The translations under genes and the position numbers were made by a program. From G963663315 sp963668255 (lineage in GTDB: Bacteria > Pseudomonadota > Gammaproteobacteria > Arenicellales > Poriferihabitantaceae), in NCBI GenBank assembly GCA_965116595.1, contig OZ220708.1, forward strand, positions 62,001-126,000: DNA of 64,000 bases, in the 5' to 3' direction. Below the pieces are notes generated by a model. That model saw nothing but the letters and a program-made list of their open reading frames with translations, did no database searches and was not told the DNA's origin. Position 1 is the first letter of the stretch, and every line of letters starts with the position of its first letter. Shown one piece after another: positions 1-8,730 of the stretch.

Positions 1-2
1 AA

Positions 3-788
3 ACCGGCTACTACGCTTATACCGGGACACACGAACTGAAGGAAGACCTGGACACAGTGGTTTTTCTGCATGGCGCTTCGATGGACCATTCCGTCTGGTC
101 GCACCAGAGCAGATATTTTGCCTACCATGGATATAATGTTGCGGCGCTCGACCTGCCAGGACACAAGTTCAGTGATGGCGCTTTGTTGTCTGCGGTAGAA
201 GACATGGCGCAGTGGCTGAATGACATCGTTGATCTGATTCCGACTACCGGCATTCATCTTGTCGGACACAGCATGGGGTCACTGGTTGTGCTGCAAGCCG
301 CCGCAGACTTCAATCATGCAAGGCAGAAACTGAAGACACTCTCACTGGTTGGTTTCAGTTACCCGATGTCGGTTACGCCGCGACTGATGGATGCAGCCCA
401 AAATGCCCCCGGCAAGGCCTATTCGATGATGACCCAATGGAGCCATACCTCAAAAATCGGGGGTGAGCCGGTTCCCGGATTCTGGTCTGCCGGAATGCAG
501 ATGAGTATGATGCAAAACAGCCCCGAAGGATCGATCTTCTGTAATTTGCAGGCATGTAATAACTACAAGGGCGGTGAGGCGGCATTTGAAAAAGTAAATT
601 GCCCGATCCTGTTTATCAGTGGACAAATGGACAAGATGGCGCCAGCCAGACTTGCAAGACTTGAAGCCGAGCGGAACGAGTCGGCTGAAATCATCATGAT
701 TCCGAATTGTGGTCACAGCATCATGTCGGAATCTCCCGATGGCGTTCTGGATGCGCTGACCCGGTTCATCGGCAACCACGCCACCTGA
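3..788 (+). CDS. Alpha/beta hydrolase, 5' end cut by the window edge
   Basis: The reading frame is open from base 3, and its residues before the GTG at 57 already look like the first strand of the fold (TGYYAYTG...VVFLHG). The start therefore lies upstream and the gene is partial. Visible motifs are the oxyanion HGASMDHSVW, the nucleophile elbow GHSMGS, an acid in SGQMDKMAP and a late histidine in NCGHSIM, giving a full Ser-Asp-His triad. Substrate is unknown; esterase or C-C hydrolase are both possible. It ends about 70 bases before mtaD on the same strand and may be cotranscribed with it. Family assignment is firm, function is not. Confidence 0.85.
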   Translation, partial: TGYYAYTGTHELKEDLDTVVFLHGASMDHSVWSHQSRYFAYHGYNVAALDLPGHKFSDGALLSAVEDMAQWLNDIVDLIPTTGIHLVGHSMGSLVVLQAAADFNHARQKLKTLSLVGFSYPMSVTPRLMDAAQNAPGKAYSMMTQWSHTSKIGGEPVPGFWSAGMQMSMMQNSPEGSIFCNLQACNNYKGGEAAFEKVNCPILFISGQMDKMAPARLARLEAERNESAEIIMIPNCGHSIMSESPDGVLDALTRFIGNHAT

Positions 789-860
789 GATGATGTCTTT
801 TCAGCGTTGGTCTATAATTCAGCCATTGGCATAAACTTCGAAACAAGGCAGAATATTCGA

Positions 861-2183
861 ATGCAGGGAATTGATCTGTTGATTACACCGAAATGGATAA
901 TCCCCATTGCTCCGGATGAGCGGGTTCTTGAGGGCCACTCTCTTGCGGTTGACCGTGGTCAGATTATTGACCTGGATAAGTCTGAATCAATTTCATCCCG
1001 ATACAAGGCAACAACCAGTCTTGTGCTCGATCAGTCCGTCTTGTTACCCGGACTGATCAATTGCCATACCCACTCTGCCATGACACTGTTCAGGGGTTAT
1101 GCAGATGATTTACCGCTGATGGAATGGTTATCGGAACACATCTGGCCTGCGGAAGCAAAATGGGTGGATGAGTCTTTCATAGAAACTGGAACGGACCTGG
1201 CCTGCGCTGAAATGATTCAGGGAGGCACAACCTGTTTCAATGACATGTATTTCTTCCCGGATATCGTAGCGCGGCAGGCAGAACAGGCAGGGATGCGAGC
1301 CTGTATCGGTATGATCGTGATTGATTTTCCGACTGTCTGGGCCAGGGATATCGATGAATATCTGAGCAAGGGACTGGCAGTGAGAGACGACATACGTCAT
1401 TCAAATCTGATCACTGCCGCTTTTTCACCTCATTCACCCTATACCGTATCCGATGAACCACTGCGCCGGATTGTAACCCTGTCAGAAGAACTCGATTGCC
1501 AGATACAGATGCATGTTCATGAAACTGCCCGGGAAGTGAGCGAATCCATGGCAATATATGGCGTCAGACCCCTGGAAAGGCTGGATCAACTTGGAATACT
1601 CGGGCCTCGCCTGATGGCGGTACACATGACCCAGCTTCTCGATGGTGAGATCGAAACCCTCGCCGAACGGGGGGTTCACATCGTCCACTGCCCGGAATCC
1701 AATCTGAAACTGGCAAGCGGGTTTTGCCCGGTCAATGACCTCATTGGCGCAGGAGTAAATCTGGCTATCGGGACCGATGGTTCATCCAGTAATAATGATC
1801 TCGATATGCTGTCCGAATTGCGTTCGGCCTCCTTGCTGGCCAAGGGAGTCAGTAATGACCCCACTGCGTTGAATGCCTGGTCTGCCCTTAAGGCCGCAAC
1901 CCTCAATGGTGCAAAAGCTCTCGGGATCGATCATCTTGTCGGCTCCATAGAAATTGGCAAACAGGCCGATTTCATTACCCTGGATTTATCCGATTGCAGT
2001 ACTCAACCGGTATTCAATCCGGTCAGCCAGGTTGTATATAGCGCGGTCAGAAGCCAGGTTTCCAATGTCTGGATAAATGGAGTGCGGTTACTTGATAATC
2101 ATGAATTGAAAACAATAGATAAAGATCGTATCTGCCACAGCGCACGTCAATGGCGTGACAAAATGGCTTCATTGAGCAATTGA
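861..2183 (+). CDS. mtaD: TRZ/ATZ amidohydrolase, 5-methylthioadenosine/S-adenosylhomocysteine deaminase
   Basis: A zinc-dependent amidohydrolase of 440 residues, predicted to deaminate methylthioadenosine or S-adenosylhomocysteine (purine salvage). Metal and substrate motifs are present: NCHTHSAMTLFRGYADDLPLMEWL, HVHETAREV, MAVHMTQL and GTDGSSSNNDLDML. The frame is open upstream to 807, but the ATG at 861 gives the family-typical N-terminus (MQGIDLLITPKWIIP) and has a purine-rich AAGGCAG about ten bases upstream. ubiG follows after one base. The same trio (deaminase, ubiG, HAD phosphatase) is known in Pseudomonas. The exact substrate cannot be read from sequence. Confidence 0.88.
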   Translation: MQGIDLLITPKWIIPIAPDERVLEGHSLAVDRGQIIDLDKSESISSRYKATTSLVLDQSVLLPGLINCHTHSAMTLFRGYADDLPLMEWLSEHIWPAEAKWVDESFIETGTDLACAEMIQGGTTCFNDMYFFPDIVARQAEQAGMRACIGMIVIDFPTVWARDIDEYLSKGLAVRDDIRHSNLITAAFSPHSPYTVSDEPLRRIVTLSEELDCQIQMHVHETAREVSESMAIYGVRPLERLDQLGILGPRLMAVHMTQLLDGEIETLAERGVHIVHCPESNLKLASGFCPVNDLIGAGVNLAIGTDGSSSNNDLDMLSELRSASLLAKGVSNDPTALNAWSALKAATLNGAKALGIDHLVGSIEIGKQADFITLDLSDCSTQPVFNPVSQVVYSAVRSQVSNVWINGVRLLDNHELKTIDKDRICHSARQWRDKMASLSN

Positions 2184-2184
2184 A

Positions 2185-2913
2185 ATGACCGGTGACAAGC
2201 AGAATCAGACTAACGTGGACGATACGGAAATCGATAAATTCAGCCGGTCGGCTTCACGCTGGTGGGATACTGAAGGCGAATTCAAGTCTCTCCATCAGAT
2301 CAATCCGCTGCGTCTGAATTATATTGACCGGCATTCCCGGCTTGCGGGATGCCGGGTTCTCGACGCAGGATGCGGTGGAGGAATCCTGAGTGAAGCGATG
2401 GCGTTGAAAGGCGCAGATGTAACTGGCATCGATATGGGCGAAGCACAACTCGAAGTCGCCAGGCTGCATGCCCTGGAAAACCAGGTTAAGAATATCGAAT
2501 ACCTGAAAATCACAGTTGAACGACTGGCCGAGGAAAAACCGGGTTACTGGGATATCGTCACCTGTATGGAATTGCTGGAGCATGTGCCGGATCCCGCCAG
2601 CATCGTTCAAGCCTGCGGCAAACTGGTCAAACCGGGCGGGATTGTCTATTTTTCCACCATCAACCGCCACCCGAAAGCATTTGTATATGCCATATTGGGC
2701 GCAGAATATGCTCTCAACCTGCTGCCCGCAGGCACGCACCAGTATGAGAAATTCATTCGCCCAAGTGAACTCGACCGATGGGGCGACAGTTGTAATCTCA
2801 ATACCCGTGATCTGACCGGCTTGCATTACAATCCTGTTTTAAAAACCTATCGATTGGGTCCGGGTCTGGAAGTCAACTACATCGCTCGCATGGAAAAACC
2901 AGTCGGACAATGA
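2185..2913 (+). CDS. ubiG: Ubiquinone biosynthesis O-methyltransferase UbiG
   Basis: A class I SAM-dependent methyltransferase of 242 residues that carries out both O-methylations of ubiquinone synthesis. SAM motif I reads VLDAGCGGGILSEAMA (about residues 57-72), followed by the acidic GIDMGEAQLEVAR. Family landmarks such as ASRWWDTEGEFKSLHQINPLRLNYI at the N-terminus and the STINRHPKAF and GTHQYEKFIRPSEL segments match UbiG closely. Start ATG lies one base after the mtaD stop, so translation is probably coupled. It implies aerobic ubiquinone respiration, consistent with the cytochrome c and transhydrogenase genes nearby. Confidence 0.95.
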   Translation: MTGDKQNQTNVDDTEIDKFSRSASRWWDTEGEFKSLHQINPLRLNYIDRHSRLAGCRVLDAGCGGGILSEAMALKGADVTGIDMGEAQLEVARLHALENQVKNIEYLKITVERLAEEKPGYWDIVTCMELLEHVPDPASIVQACGKLVKPGGIVYFSTINRHPKAFVYAILGAEYALNLLPAGTHQYEKFIRPSELDRWGDSCNLNTRDLTGLHYNPVLKTYRLGPGLEVNYIARMEKPVGQ

Positions 2914-2923
2914 CCTGCCTGCC

Positions 2924-3580
2924 TTGGTAAATAACGTCGAAACCGTACTGTTCGATCTGGACGGCACCCTGCTTGATACCCACCTTGATCTGAGTGGCGC
3001 CCTTAACATGGTTCTGGAAGACCATGGACAACCTCCCCTGCCGACGGAAAGCCTGCGTTCTTTCGCCTCGAAAGGGGCAATGGTCATGGTGTGCCTGGCA
3101 TTCAAATGCGAACCCTGGGGCGATCAGGCGAAATTGTTGTTGAACCGGATGCTCCGTGCCTACTTCGATCATATCGCAACCCACACCAGGCTTTTCCCCG
3201 GCATGGATACTGTCCTCGAGAAAATCGAATCAAGCGAAAAAAGGTGGGGAATTGTGACCAACAAACCCGGATATCTGACCGATAAGCTGCTGAATGTCAT
3301 TGCGATGCCTTCCACCCCCGGAGTGGTAATCAGCGGTGACACACTAAAGGTCAAAAAGCCCGATCCATTGCCGTTGATCCATGCCTGCAACAGTCTGGGG
3401 GGTGATCCGGCCAGTACGATTTACATCGGCGATGACGAACGCGATGTCCAGGCCGGTAAAAACGCCAGAATGGTTACCCTGGCTGCGTCTTATGGCTACA
3501 TTGTTGACGGAGAAGACCCCCATGCCTGGGGCGCCGATGGTGTGATTGACCGGGCAGTTGACATCCTGCCCTGGTTGTAG
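2924..3580 (+). CDS. mupP: HAD-family phosphatase, MupP/Gph type
   Basis: HAD hydrolase of 218 residues with all four motifs: FDLDGTLLDT (nucleophile and acid aspartates), GIVTNKP, the lysine in KVKKPDP, and YIGDDERDVQAG. Family members are phosphoglycolate phosphatase (Gph) and the N-acetylmuramate 6-phosphate phosphatase MupP of cell-wall recycling. Position directly after ubiG and the HWGAD-type C-terminus (DPHAWGADGVID) mirror Pseudomonas MupP, so that role is favoured. No ATG is available; the TTG at 2924 gives the expected N-terminus ten bases after the ubiG stop. The symbol is an inference from synteny; Gph remains possible. Confidence 0.75.
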   Translation: MVNNVETVLFDLDGTLLDTHLDLSGALNMVLEDHGQPPLPTESLRSFASKGAMVMVCLAFKCEPWGDQAKLLLNRMLRAYFDHIATHTRLFPGMDTVLEKIESSEKRWGIVTNKPGYLTDKLLNVIAMPSTPGVVISGDTLKVKKPDPLPLIHACNSLGGDPASTIYIGDDERDVQAGKNARMVTLAASYGYIVDGEDPHAWGADGVIDRAVDILPWL

Positions 3581-3599
3581 GCTGAAATCTGTCCGGCCA

Positions 3600-4478
3600 T
3601 TGATTACCAGATTATTCTCACCCCGGGATGCTGTCCGATGGTGCAATCAGATGCGCCGCGACGGAATGTCGATCGGTTACGTCCCCACCATGGGCGCATT
3701 GCATGATGGTCATCTGGCGCTGGTCAGAAATGCAGCAGAAAACAATGATGTCTGCTGCGCCAGTATTTTTGTCAATCCGTTGCAATTCAATAACCCTGAG
3801 GACCTGGCAAAATATCCCGAAAATCGGGACAGGGATTGCCTGCTGTTGTCTGAAGCCAACTGCAATATGGTCTACACGGGAGGTCTTCGGCAGTTTTTTC
3901 CGGACACTGGAGATTTAACCGCCATTCCCCTGCTGGATGCAGGTAACTCTGCAACGGGGCTGGAGGGTCTCTATCGACCCGGACATCTTGAAGGCGTTGT
4001 TACCATTGTGGACCGACTGTTCAGAACCGTCGGCGATTGCTCGGCATATTTTGGTGAGAAGGATTTTCAGCAATCCCTGGTGGTCAGGGATCTGGCGAAG
4101 AAGCTTTCGCTCGAGAACAGAAAAATCAATATCATTGTTCATCCAACCGTACGCGAGCCATCTGGACTGGCCATGTCATCCCGGAATCAGCGACTGTCGA
4201 AACATCAAAAGTCGATAGCGCCAAAACTCTATGAAGCGCTCTGCTCTGCCAGGGATGCCTGGCAAAAAGGAGCAAGAGATCCCGCCACTCTGGAAAATAT
4301 AATGCATCAAATATTACGGCTTCCGGAAATTCGGATTGAGTATGCTGCGATCAGGGATGGAGCCAACTGGACCCGGCAGACTCCATCAGCCGCGATTGAA
4401 TCTCCAAGGGCCCTGGTTGCCGTTTATCTGGGTGAGGTCAGGTTGATTGACAATTTGTTTCTCGGCATTGAATCCTGA
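3600..4478 (+). CDS. panC: Pantothenate synthetase PanC
   Basis: Joins pantoate and beta-alanine using ATP in coenzyme A synthesis. Nucleotidyltransferase signatures are clear: PTMGALHDGHLALV (HIGH-like), FVNPLQFN, GLYRPGHLEGVVTIVDRLF, YFGEKDFQQ and the MSSRNQRLS loop. Length is about 292 residues, normal for the family. No ATG lies at the right place; TTG at 3600 gives the usual short N-terminus, while an alternative TTG at 3546 would overlap the phosphatase gene by 35 bases. panB is not beside it, so the pathway is dispersed in this genome. Confidence 0.92.
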   Translation: MITRLFSPRDAVRWCNQMRRDGMSIGYVPTMGALHDGHLALVRNAAENNDVCCASIFVNPLQFNNPEDLAKYPENRDRDCLLLSEANCNMVYTGGLRQFFPDTGDLTAIPLLDAGNSATGLEGLYRPGHLEGVVTIVDRLFRTVGDCSAYFGEKDFQQSLVVRDLAKKLSLENRKINIIVHPTVREPSGLAMSSRNQRLSKHQKSIAPKLYEALCSARDAWQKGARDPATLENIMHQILRLPEIRIEYAAIRDGANWTRQTPSAAIESPRALVAVYLGEVRLIDNLFLGIES

Positions 4479-4541
4479 CTCTTTTAAAATCCCGGTAAAC
4501 TGTAACAAGGGCAACCTGGCAGACGGTAATGCGTGTAATTT

Positions 4542-5741
4542 TCAAATTGTCTTGATTGATTTACCTCTTTTTATACTTGCCTCCCCGTATTTATTCTTTA
4601 TTTCGTCAGCCAGTGAGTCCAGCAACTGGTTTTTATCGCTTTGAGGATATTTCGGTCCCGGTTCATTAAAACCCTCATTAAAAATCGTTGTTTGCTGTCT
4701 TTCATTTTCTCCGAACCCGGACATCCTTACCCCTGCGAGTCGAATTGAAACTGGCTTGTTCTTCAGTGTTTGTTGCAGGATTTGCTTGGCTACCTGCCAT
4801 ATATCGTCGGTCGTATTGGTATAAAAATCCAGTGTTCCGGAACGGGTAATTGTCTTGAAATCATCATATCTGATTTTCACAGTTATCGTTTTCCCCTTAA
4901 TCCCGACTTCCCGCAGTCGATATCCAATACTTTCAACCATAAAAAGCACGCTTGATTCAATCGAACCATACTCGGTAATGTCGTGGTCAAATGTCATTTC
5001 CTGGGAAACCGATTTGACTTCACTGTCGGGGGTGACTTCCTGGTCGTCAATTCCATGCGCCAGATTCCACAACTGTTGCCCGTATTTGCCGAACTGCCTG
5101 ATCAGAAATTGTTTTGGATGTGACCTCAGGTCGCGTACTGTATTGATCTTGAATCCAGCCAGCCGTGCCTGGGTAACCCTGCCCACTCCCCATATTCGTT
5201 TGACCGGTAATGGATCAAGAAAGGATTGAACCTGCTCAGAATGGATCACTGTAAATCCATCCGGTTTGCCGTGGTCGCTGGCAAGCTTGGCTAAAAACTT
5301 GTTCGGCGCCACCCCGACAGACGCAATCAGCTCCAGTTCCTGCTTGATATCCGACTTGATGCGTCTGCCGATTTCGATGGCGCCCCCATATAACCTTTCG
5401 CTGCCACGGGGGTCCAGAAATGCCTCATCAAGAGATAAAGGTTCGATCCTCGGAGTATAACGATTGAATATGGCGCGAATTTGCCGTGATACCTGGCTGT
5501 ATAATTTCCCCTGGGGTTTGATGATAATCAGGTCAGGGCATCGTTTGACCGCGGTAGCAGTAGGCATCGCACTGTAAATACCATATTCCCTGGCTGCATA
5601 ATTCGCGGCTGCAACCACTCCTCTGGCAGAAGCCTGACCACCGACAATCAGGGGTCCCCCCTTCAAACCCGGATTCTCCCGCTCTTCCACAGAAGCATAA
5701 AATGCATCCATATCTATATGCAGAATCATCTTTCGATCCAT
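4542..5741 (-). CDS. dinB: DNA polymerase IV (Y family)
   Basis: Translesion polymerase of 399 residues. The palm carboxylates sit in HIDMDAFYASVEE near the N-terminus and in PLSLDEAFLD; the fingers motif AANYAAREYGIYSAMP and the helix-hairpin-helix (KRIWGVGRVTQARLAG) are intact, followed by the little-finger domain. It is somewhat longer than the E. coli enzyme because of a C-terminal tail. The start ATG is preceded by CCAGGATT. It faces the ccm operon across an 85-base divergent gap and converges on panC. No clear LexA box (CTGT-N8-ACAG) is seen in that gap. Confidence 0.95.
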   Translation of the reverse strand: MDRKMILHIDMDAFYASVEERENPGLKGGPLIVGGQASARGVVAAANYAAREYGIYSAMPTATAVKRCPDLIIIKPQGKLYSQVSRQIRAIFNRYTPRIEPLSLDEAFLDPRGSERLYGGAIEIGRRIKSDIKQELELIASVGVAPNKFLAKLASDHGKPDGFTVIHSEQVQSFLDPLPVKRIWGVGRVTQARLAGFKINTVRDLRSHPKQFLIRQFGKYGQQLWNLAHGIDDQEVTPDSEVKSVSQEMTFDHDITEYGSIESSVLFMVESIGYRLREVGIKGKTITVKIRYDDFKTITRSGTLDFYTNTTDDIWQVAKQILQQTLKNKPVSIRLAGVRMSGFGENERQQTTIFNEGFNEPGPKYPQSDKNQLLDSLADEIKNKYGEASIKRGKSIKTI

Positions 5742-5826
5742 AATCCTGGCAGAGATTATTTAAGGCTGTCTGGTATCATCGTCTGGGGTACACTCAGGAT
5801 TTTAACGGAATAGTACCTGCAACGTA

Positions 5827-6441
5827 ATGTATTTTTCTGATTCCTGCTTGGAAGTGTCCAATTTGTCCTGTGAAAGAGGGTTCAGGCAGTTGTTTGACAA
5901 TCTGAGTTTCAGGCTTGAAGCCGGGGAGATCGCCCATATTACCGGGCTCAATGGGGCAGGCAAGACAACCCTGTTACGTGCAATCGCTGGATTATTTCAA
6001 CCTGAATCCGGTGAAATCAACCTGAATGGAGATGTAATCCCGGATCATCAATCCGGGATCGCTTACCTGGGGCATAAAATCGCATTGAGAGGCAGTCTTA
6101 CTGCCAGAGAAAATCTCGAATTTGCCGAAAATATTTACGGTAAATGTTCAGGTATTTCTATAGAAGAGTCTATTAACATATTGAATGTAAGTGATTATTT
6201 CGATCTCCCGGTATCGGAATTGTCTGCCGGCCAAAAACAACGCATCGCGCTTGCCAGAGTACTGAGGACAGATGCTCCGCTGTGGCTACTGGACGAACCC
6301 GCCACGTCACTGGACAGCGACGGAGTCCTGGTAGTCCAGCAGCTTATCGACCAACACGCGAAGAAAAACGGTCTCACCCTGTATACCAGTCATCAGCCAT
6401 TGAACCTGTCCACAAGTCGCCTTAAAACAATTCATCTCTGA
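5827..6441 (+). CDS. ccmA: Heme ABC exporter ATP-binding protein CcmA
   Basis: First gene of the cytochrome c maturation locus. The 204-residue ATPase works with CcmB and CcmC to release holo-CcmE. It has Walker A GLNGAGKTT, signature ELSAGQKQRIALARVL, Walker B LWLLDEP and a switch histidine in LYTSHQPL. The small size and early-terminating C-terminus are typical of CcmA rather than other ABC ATPases. ccmB follows after 33 bases. Start ATG at 5827 follows CCTGCAACGTA with only a weak Shine-Dalgarno. Confidence 0.95.
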   Translation: MYFSDSCLEVSNLSCERGFRQLFDNLSFRLEAGEIAHITGLNGAGKTTLLRAIAGLFQPESGEINLNGDVIPDHQSGIAYLGHKIALRGSLTARENLEFAENIYGKCSGISIEESINILNVSDYFDLPVSELSAGQKQRIALARVLRTDAPLWLLDEPATSLDSDGVLVVQQLIDQHAKKNGLTLYTSHQPLNLSTSRLKTIHL

Positions 6442-6474
6442 TAACAACTGAAATCCAGCAGCATCCACATCGCC

Positions 6475-7164
6475 TTGAAATTGAACTCCCCTTCCCTTGC
6501 CCGTGTATTCATCAGCGTTATCAAGCGAGACACTTTTCTTGCATTGAGAAATATCGGTGAATTTGCTTATCCGATATTGTTTTTCGTGATTACCGTGTGC
6601 CTGTATCCGTTCGCAATCGGCCCGGACCCAGAGTTGCTTGTAACGGTATCGCCGGGCATCATCTGGGTGTCGGCGCTGCTGGCAACCCTGTTTGCCCTGG
6701 ACGGGATGTTCAAATCCGACTATGACGACGGCAATCTGGAACAGTTCCTTTTAAGCCCATATCCTCTTCCCCTGCTGGTCTGCGCCAAGGTTCTCGCGCA
6801 CTGGTTGATGACAGGATTTCCGCTCATTCTGACGGCGCTGGTACTGGGATGGTTGATGAAACTGCCCGGTTCCGCGTTGCAGGCCCTATTTTTAAGCCTG
6901 TTGATCGGAACCCCGGGACTGAGCATAGCCGGCGCCATCGGCTCAGCGTTAACGGTCGGGCTGAAAAAAAGCGGGCTGCTGCTCACCCTGATTGTCATGC
7001 CGATATATGTCCCGATACTGATATTCGGCACTGGCGCCATCCAGGCGGGACTGCTGCAACTCGACTGGTCCGGTCAAATCTGGTTCCTGTCAGCCATCGT
7101 CGTCTTCTTCATCACCCTGGCCCCCATCACCATCTCCAGCGCACTGAAAATCAGCCTGGACTGA
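6475..7164 (+). CDS. ccmB: Heme exporter permease CcmB
   Basis: Integral membrane partner of CcmA, 229 residues with about six hydrophobic segments. Family landmarks include an N-terminal RDTFLALRN, the FFVITVCLYPFAIGP helix, ALDGMFKSDYDDGNLEQFLLSP and the LLIGTPGLSIAGAIGSALTVGLKK segment. No ATG is available, so the TTG at 6475 is taken as start. Normally ccmC follows immediately; here the next 1.9 kb is foreign material (REP-like hairpins, a higA stub and an oppositely oriented ATPase). CcmB itself is complete. Confidence 0.93.
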   Translation: MKLNSPSLARVFISVIKRDTFLALRNIGEFAYPILFFVITVCLYPFAIGPDPELLVTVSPGIIWVSALLATLFALDGMFKSDYDDGNLEQFLLSPYPLPLLVCAKVLAHWLMTGFPLILTALVLGWLMKLPGSALQALFLSLLIGTPGLSIAGAIGSALTVGLKKSGLLLTLIVMPIYVPILIFGTGAIQAGLLQLDWSGQIWFLSAIVVFFITLAPITISSALKISLD

Positions 7165-7180
7165 GTCAAAACGCATCCCC

Positions 7181-7330
7181 GGTAGGGGCAGGTCTCTGTG
7201 CCTGCCCGCCGAAGGGGAGCGTAGGGGGAAACCATTCCCGTCATTCCCGCGAAAGCGGGAATCCAAAACTGACATACACTGAACAGACATACCTCAGTCG
7301 CTGTCCCTGCCCGCCGAAGGGAACGGGCGA
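7181..7330. repeat. REP-like hairpin cluster downstream of ccmB
   Basis: Three elements are visible. GGGCAGG and CCTGCCC (7186-7207) form a short hairpin. ATTCCCGC-GAAA-GCGGGAAT (7243-7262) is a perfect palindromic stem of the dRS3-like type. The 16-mer CCTGCCCGCCGAAGGG occurs at 7201-7216 and again at 7306-7321. Related sequences recur at about 8.9, 33.5 and 45.5 kb in this window. They mark the left side of the cassette that splits the ccm operon. Confidence 0.75.
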
Positions 7331-7373
7331 GATTTTGATATACTGTATTCTGAATCAGTGAGGAGGATGAACG

Positions 7374-7420
7374 ATGGCGATTAAAGCAGGTATGGAACCA
7401 CCACACCCGGGCAGGTTTAT
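7374..7420 (+). pseudogene. HigA-type antitoxin 5' stub
   Basis: The first 16 codons read MAIKAGMEPPHPGRFI, which matches the conserved opening of HigA-family addiction-module antidotes (family normally MxIKxGMxPxHPGE followed by a helix-turn-helix). They are preceded by AGGAGG (7360-7365) and an AT-rich GATATACTGTATTC (7338-7351) that could be the promoter. After this the frame continues for about 70 codons that do not look like an antitoxin and overlap the end of the minus-strand ATPase. I read this as a truncated higA, cut near 7405-7420. No HigB toxin is visible. Confidence 0.5.
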
Positions 7421-8697
7421 CAATCAGCCCATAAACTGCTTACAGGCAGTGCGAAGCAGCGGTCTCCGAATGGGAGAGACTGATCTCCCAGGTAGAAAAC
7501 AAGTCCCGTTACAGTCCGCGTGCGACCAGGGCCATTGTTTGCGAACCATTTCAGGTGTCGAAAATCCTCCTCTCTCACTGTTGCCGCCGCTTTCACCTCA
7601 ATACCGACTATATGCGGATCCGCATCGACAATAATGTCGACTTCACGCTTGTCACGATTCCGCCAATGATAGAGTCGGACATCCCGGCTCTGGAACGGCA
7701 GGCAACGAAGCAATTCATTAAACACGAAACTTTCAAGCAACCCGCCTAACGCGTAGGGATTAGCCGAAACATCGAAAGTATCAGGAGTCAGGCGACGTAA
7801 TGCACAGGCGACGCCCGTATCGACAAAGTGATATTTCGCATTTCTGATGTCACGACTGCCTTCGCCGGATGTCCAGTGCCCAAGCCGGATAATGATGGAC
7901 AGCTTGGTCAAAACATCGAGATATTGTTCGACCGTGACTCTCCCGATACCTAAATCCTTTGCGAGCGAAGACACACTCACTTCGGCGCTGGTCCTTGCAG
8001 CCATTTGGTCAACCAAGCGTTTCAACGCATCCGGCTTTCGGATGGGGAAGATGTCGGCTACATCGCGTTCAACCACCGTATCAATGTAAGATTGATACTG
8101 TCTTTGCCGAGCGCGGAGGGGCAGGTCGCGAATATCGGGATACCCGCCTGCCAGAATAAAGTCGATATACTCGCCGCGTGTCCTGGCCTCTGGTTTCGGC
8201 GCATCAACCAGTTCCGGTTTTTCTCGCATTGCCCAATCCAGAATCGTGGATGGTGTGCGTCCGGTAATCTCGGCGATGTTCAGGGGCCAGAGTTTGAGTG
8301 TGAGGACACGTCCTGCGAGGGAATCTGACACATTGGTCGCGGTAAAGACATTGGACGAACCGGTTAGCAGAAATTGTCCTCTGCGCCGGTCTTCATCCAC
8401 AATACGTTTGATGGCGAGAGCAAGGGAGCGGGAGCGCTGCGCTTCATCAATAACAAGCGGGGCGTCTCCAAGGCTTTTTCGTTTTGATGCTAAAAGACCC
8501 ACTGCATCCGTTTCGATTGCGCTCAGGATCGCTTCGTCATCCAGTGTCAGAAATTCGCCTCCGCCATAGAGGTCACGCACAAGCGTCGTCTTCCCAACCT
8601 GCCTCGGACCAACCAGATTGACGACACGCGACATTTGCAAGGCATCCAGCAATTCGGCCTGCATGTGTCTTGCAAGAGTGTGAATCCCGGTATTCAT
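7420..8697 (-). CDS. AAA ATPase with C-terminal DUF4143 domain
   Basis: A 425-residue member of the widespread AAA_14/DUF4143 group, often found on mobile or variable islands; the molecular role is not established. N-terminal P-loop GPRQVGKTT, Walker B APLVIDEAQ and a sensor LLTGSSN are intact, then a winged-helix-like region (SSLAKDLGIGRVTVEQYLDVL) and a DUF4143 nuclease-like fold with VDIIVDADPHIVGIEVKAA, which holds the D-x(n)-E-x-K pattern of restriction-like nucleases. The frame extends to an ATG at 8769, but that would run through a 23-base tandem repeat, so the ATG at 8697 is preferred. It lies antisense inside the ccm operon. Confidence 0.85.
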   Translation of the reverse strand: MNTGIHTLARHMQAELLDALQMSRVVNLVGPRQVGKTTLVRDLYGGGEFLTLDDEAILSAIETDAVGLLASKRKSLGDAPLVIDEAQRSRSLALAIKRIVDEDRRRGQFLLTGSSNVFTATNVSDSLAGRVLTLKLWPLNIAEITGRTPSTILDWAMREKPELVDAPKPEARTRGEYIDFILAGGYPDIRDLPLRARQRQYQSYIDTVVERDVADIFPIRKPDALKRLVDQMAARTSAEVSVSSLAKDLGIGRVTVEQYLDVLTKLSIIIRLGHWTSGEGSRDIRNAKYHFVDTGVACALRRLTPDTFDVSANPYALGGLLESFVFNELLRCLPFQSRDVRLYHWRNRDKREVDIIVDADPHIVGIEVKAAATVREEDFRHLKWFANNGPGRTRTVTGLVFYLGDQSLPFGDRCFALPVSSLWAD

Positions 8698-8730
8698 CTC
8701 GGCTCGCTTGAAAGGTAGATACTCCGGCAG

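Noticed and set aside
7374..7634. Full 86-codon plus-strand frame as a real gene
   Set aside because: Only the first 16 codons look like HigA; the remainder overlaps the ATPase gene antisense and has no recognisable pattern.
7420..8697. Transposase role for the DUF4143 protein
   Set aside because: Motifs are those of an AAA ATPase with a nuclease-like C-terminal domain; no DDE or tyrosine transposase signature and no clean terminal inverted repeats flank it.
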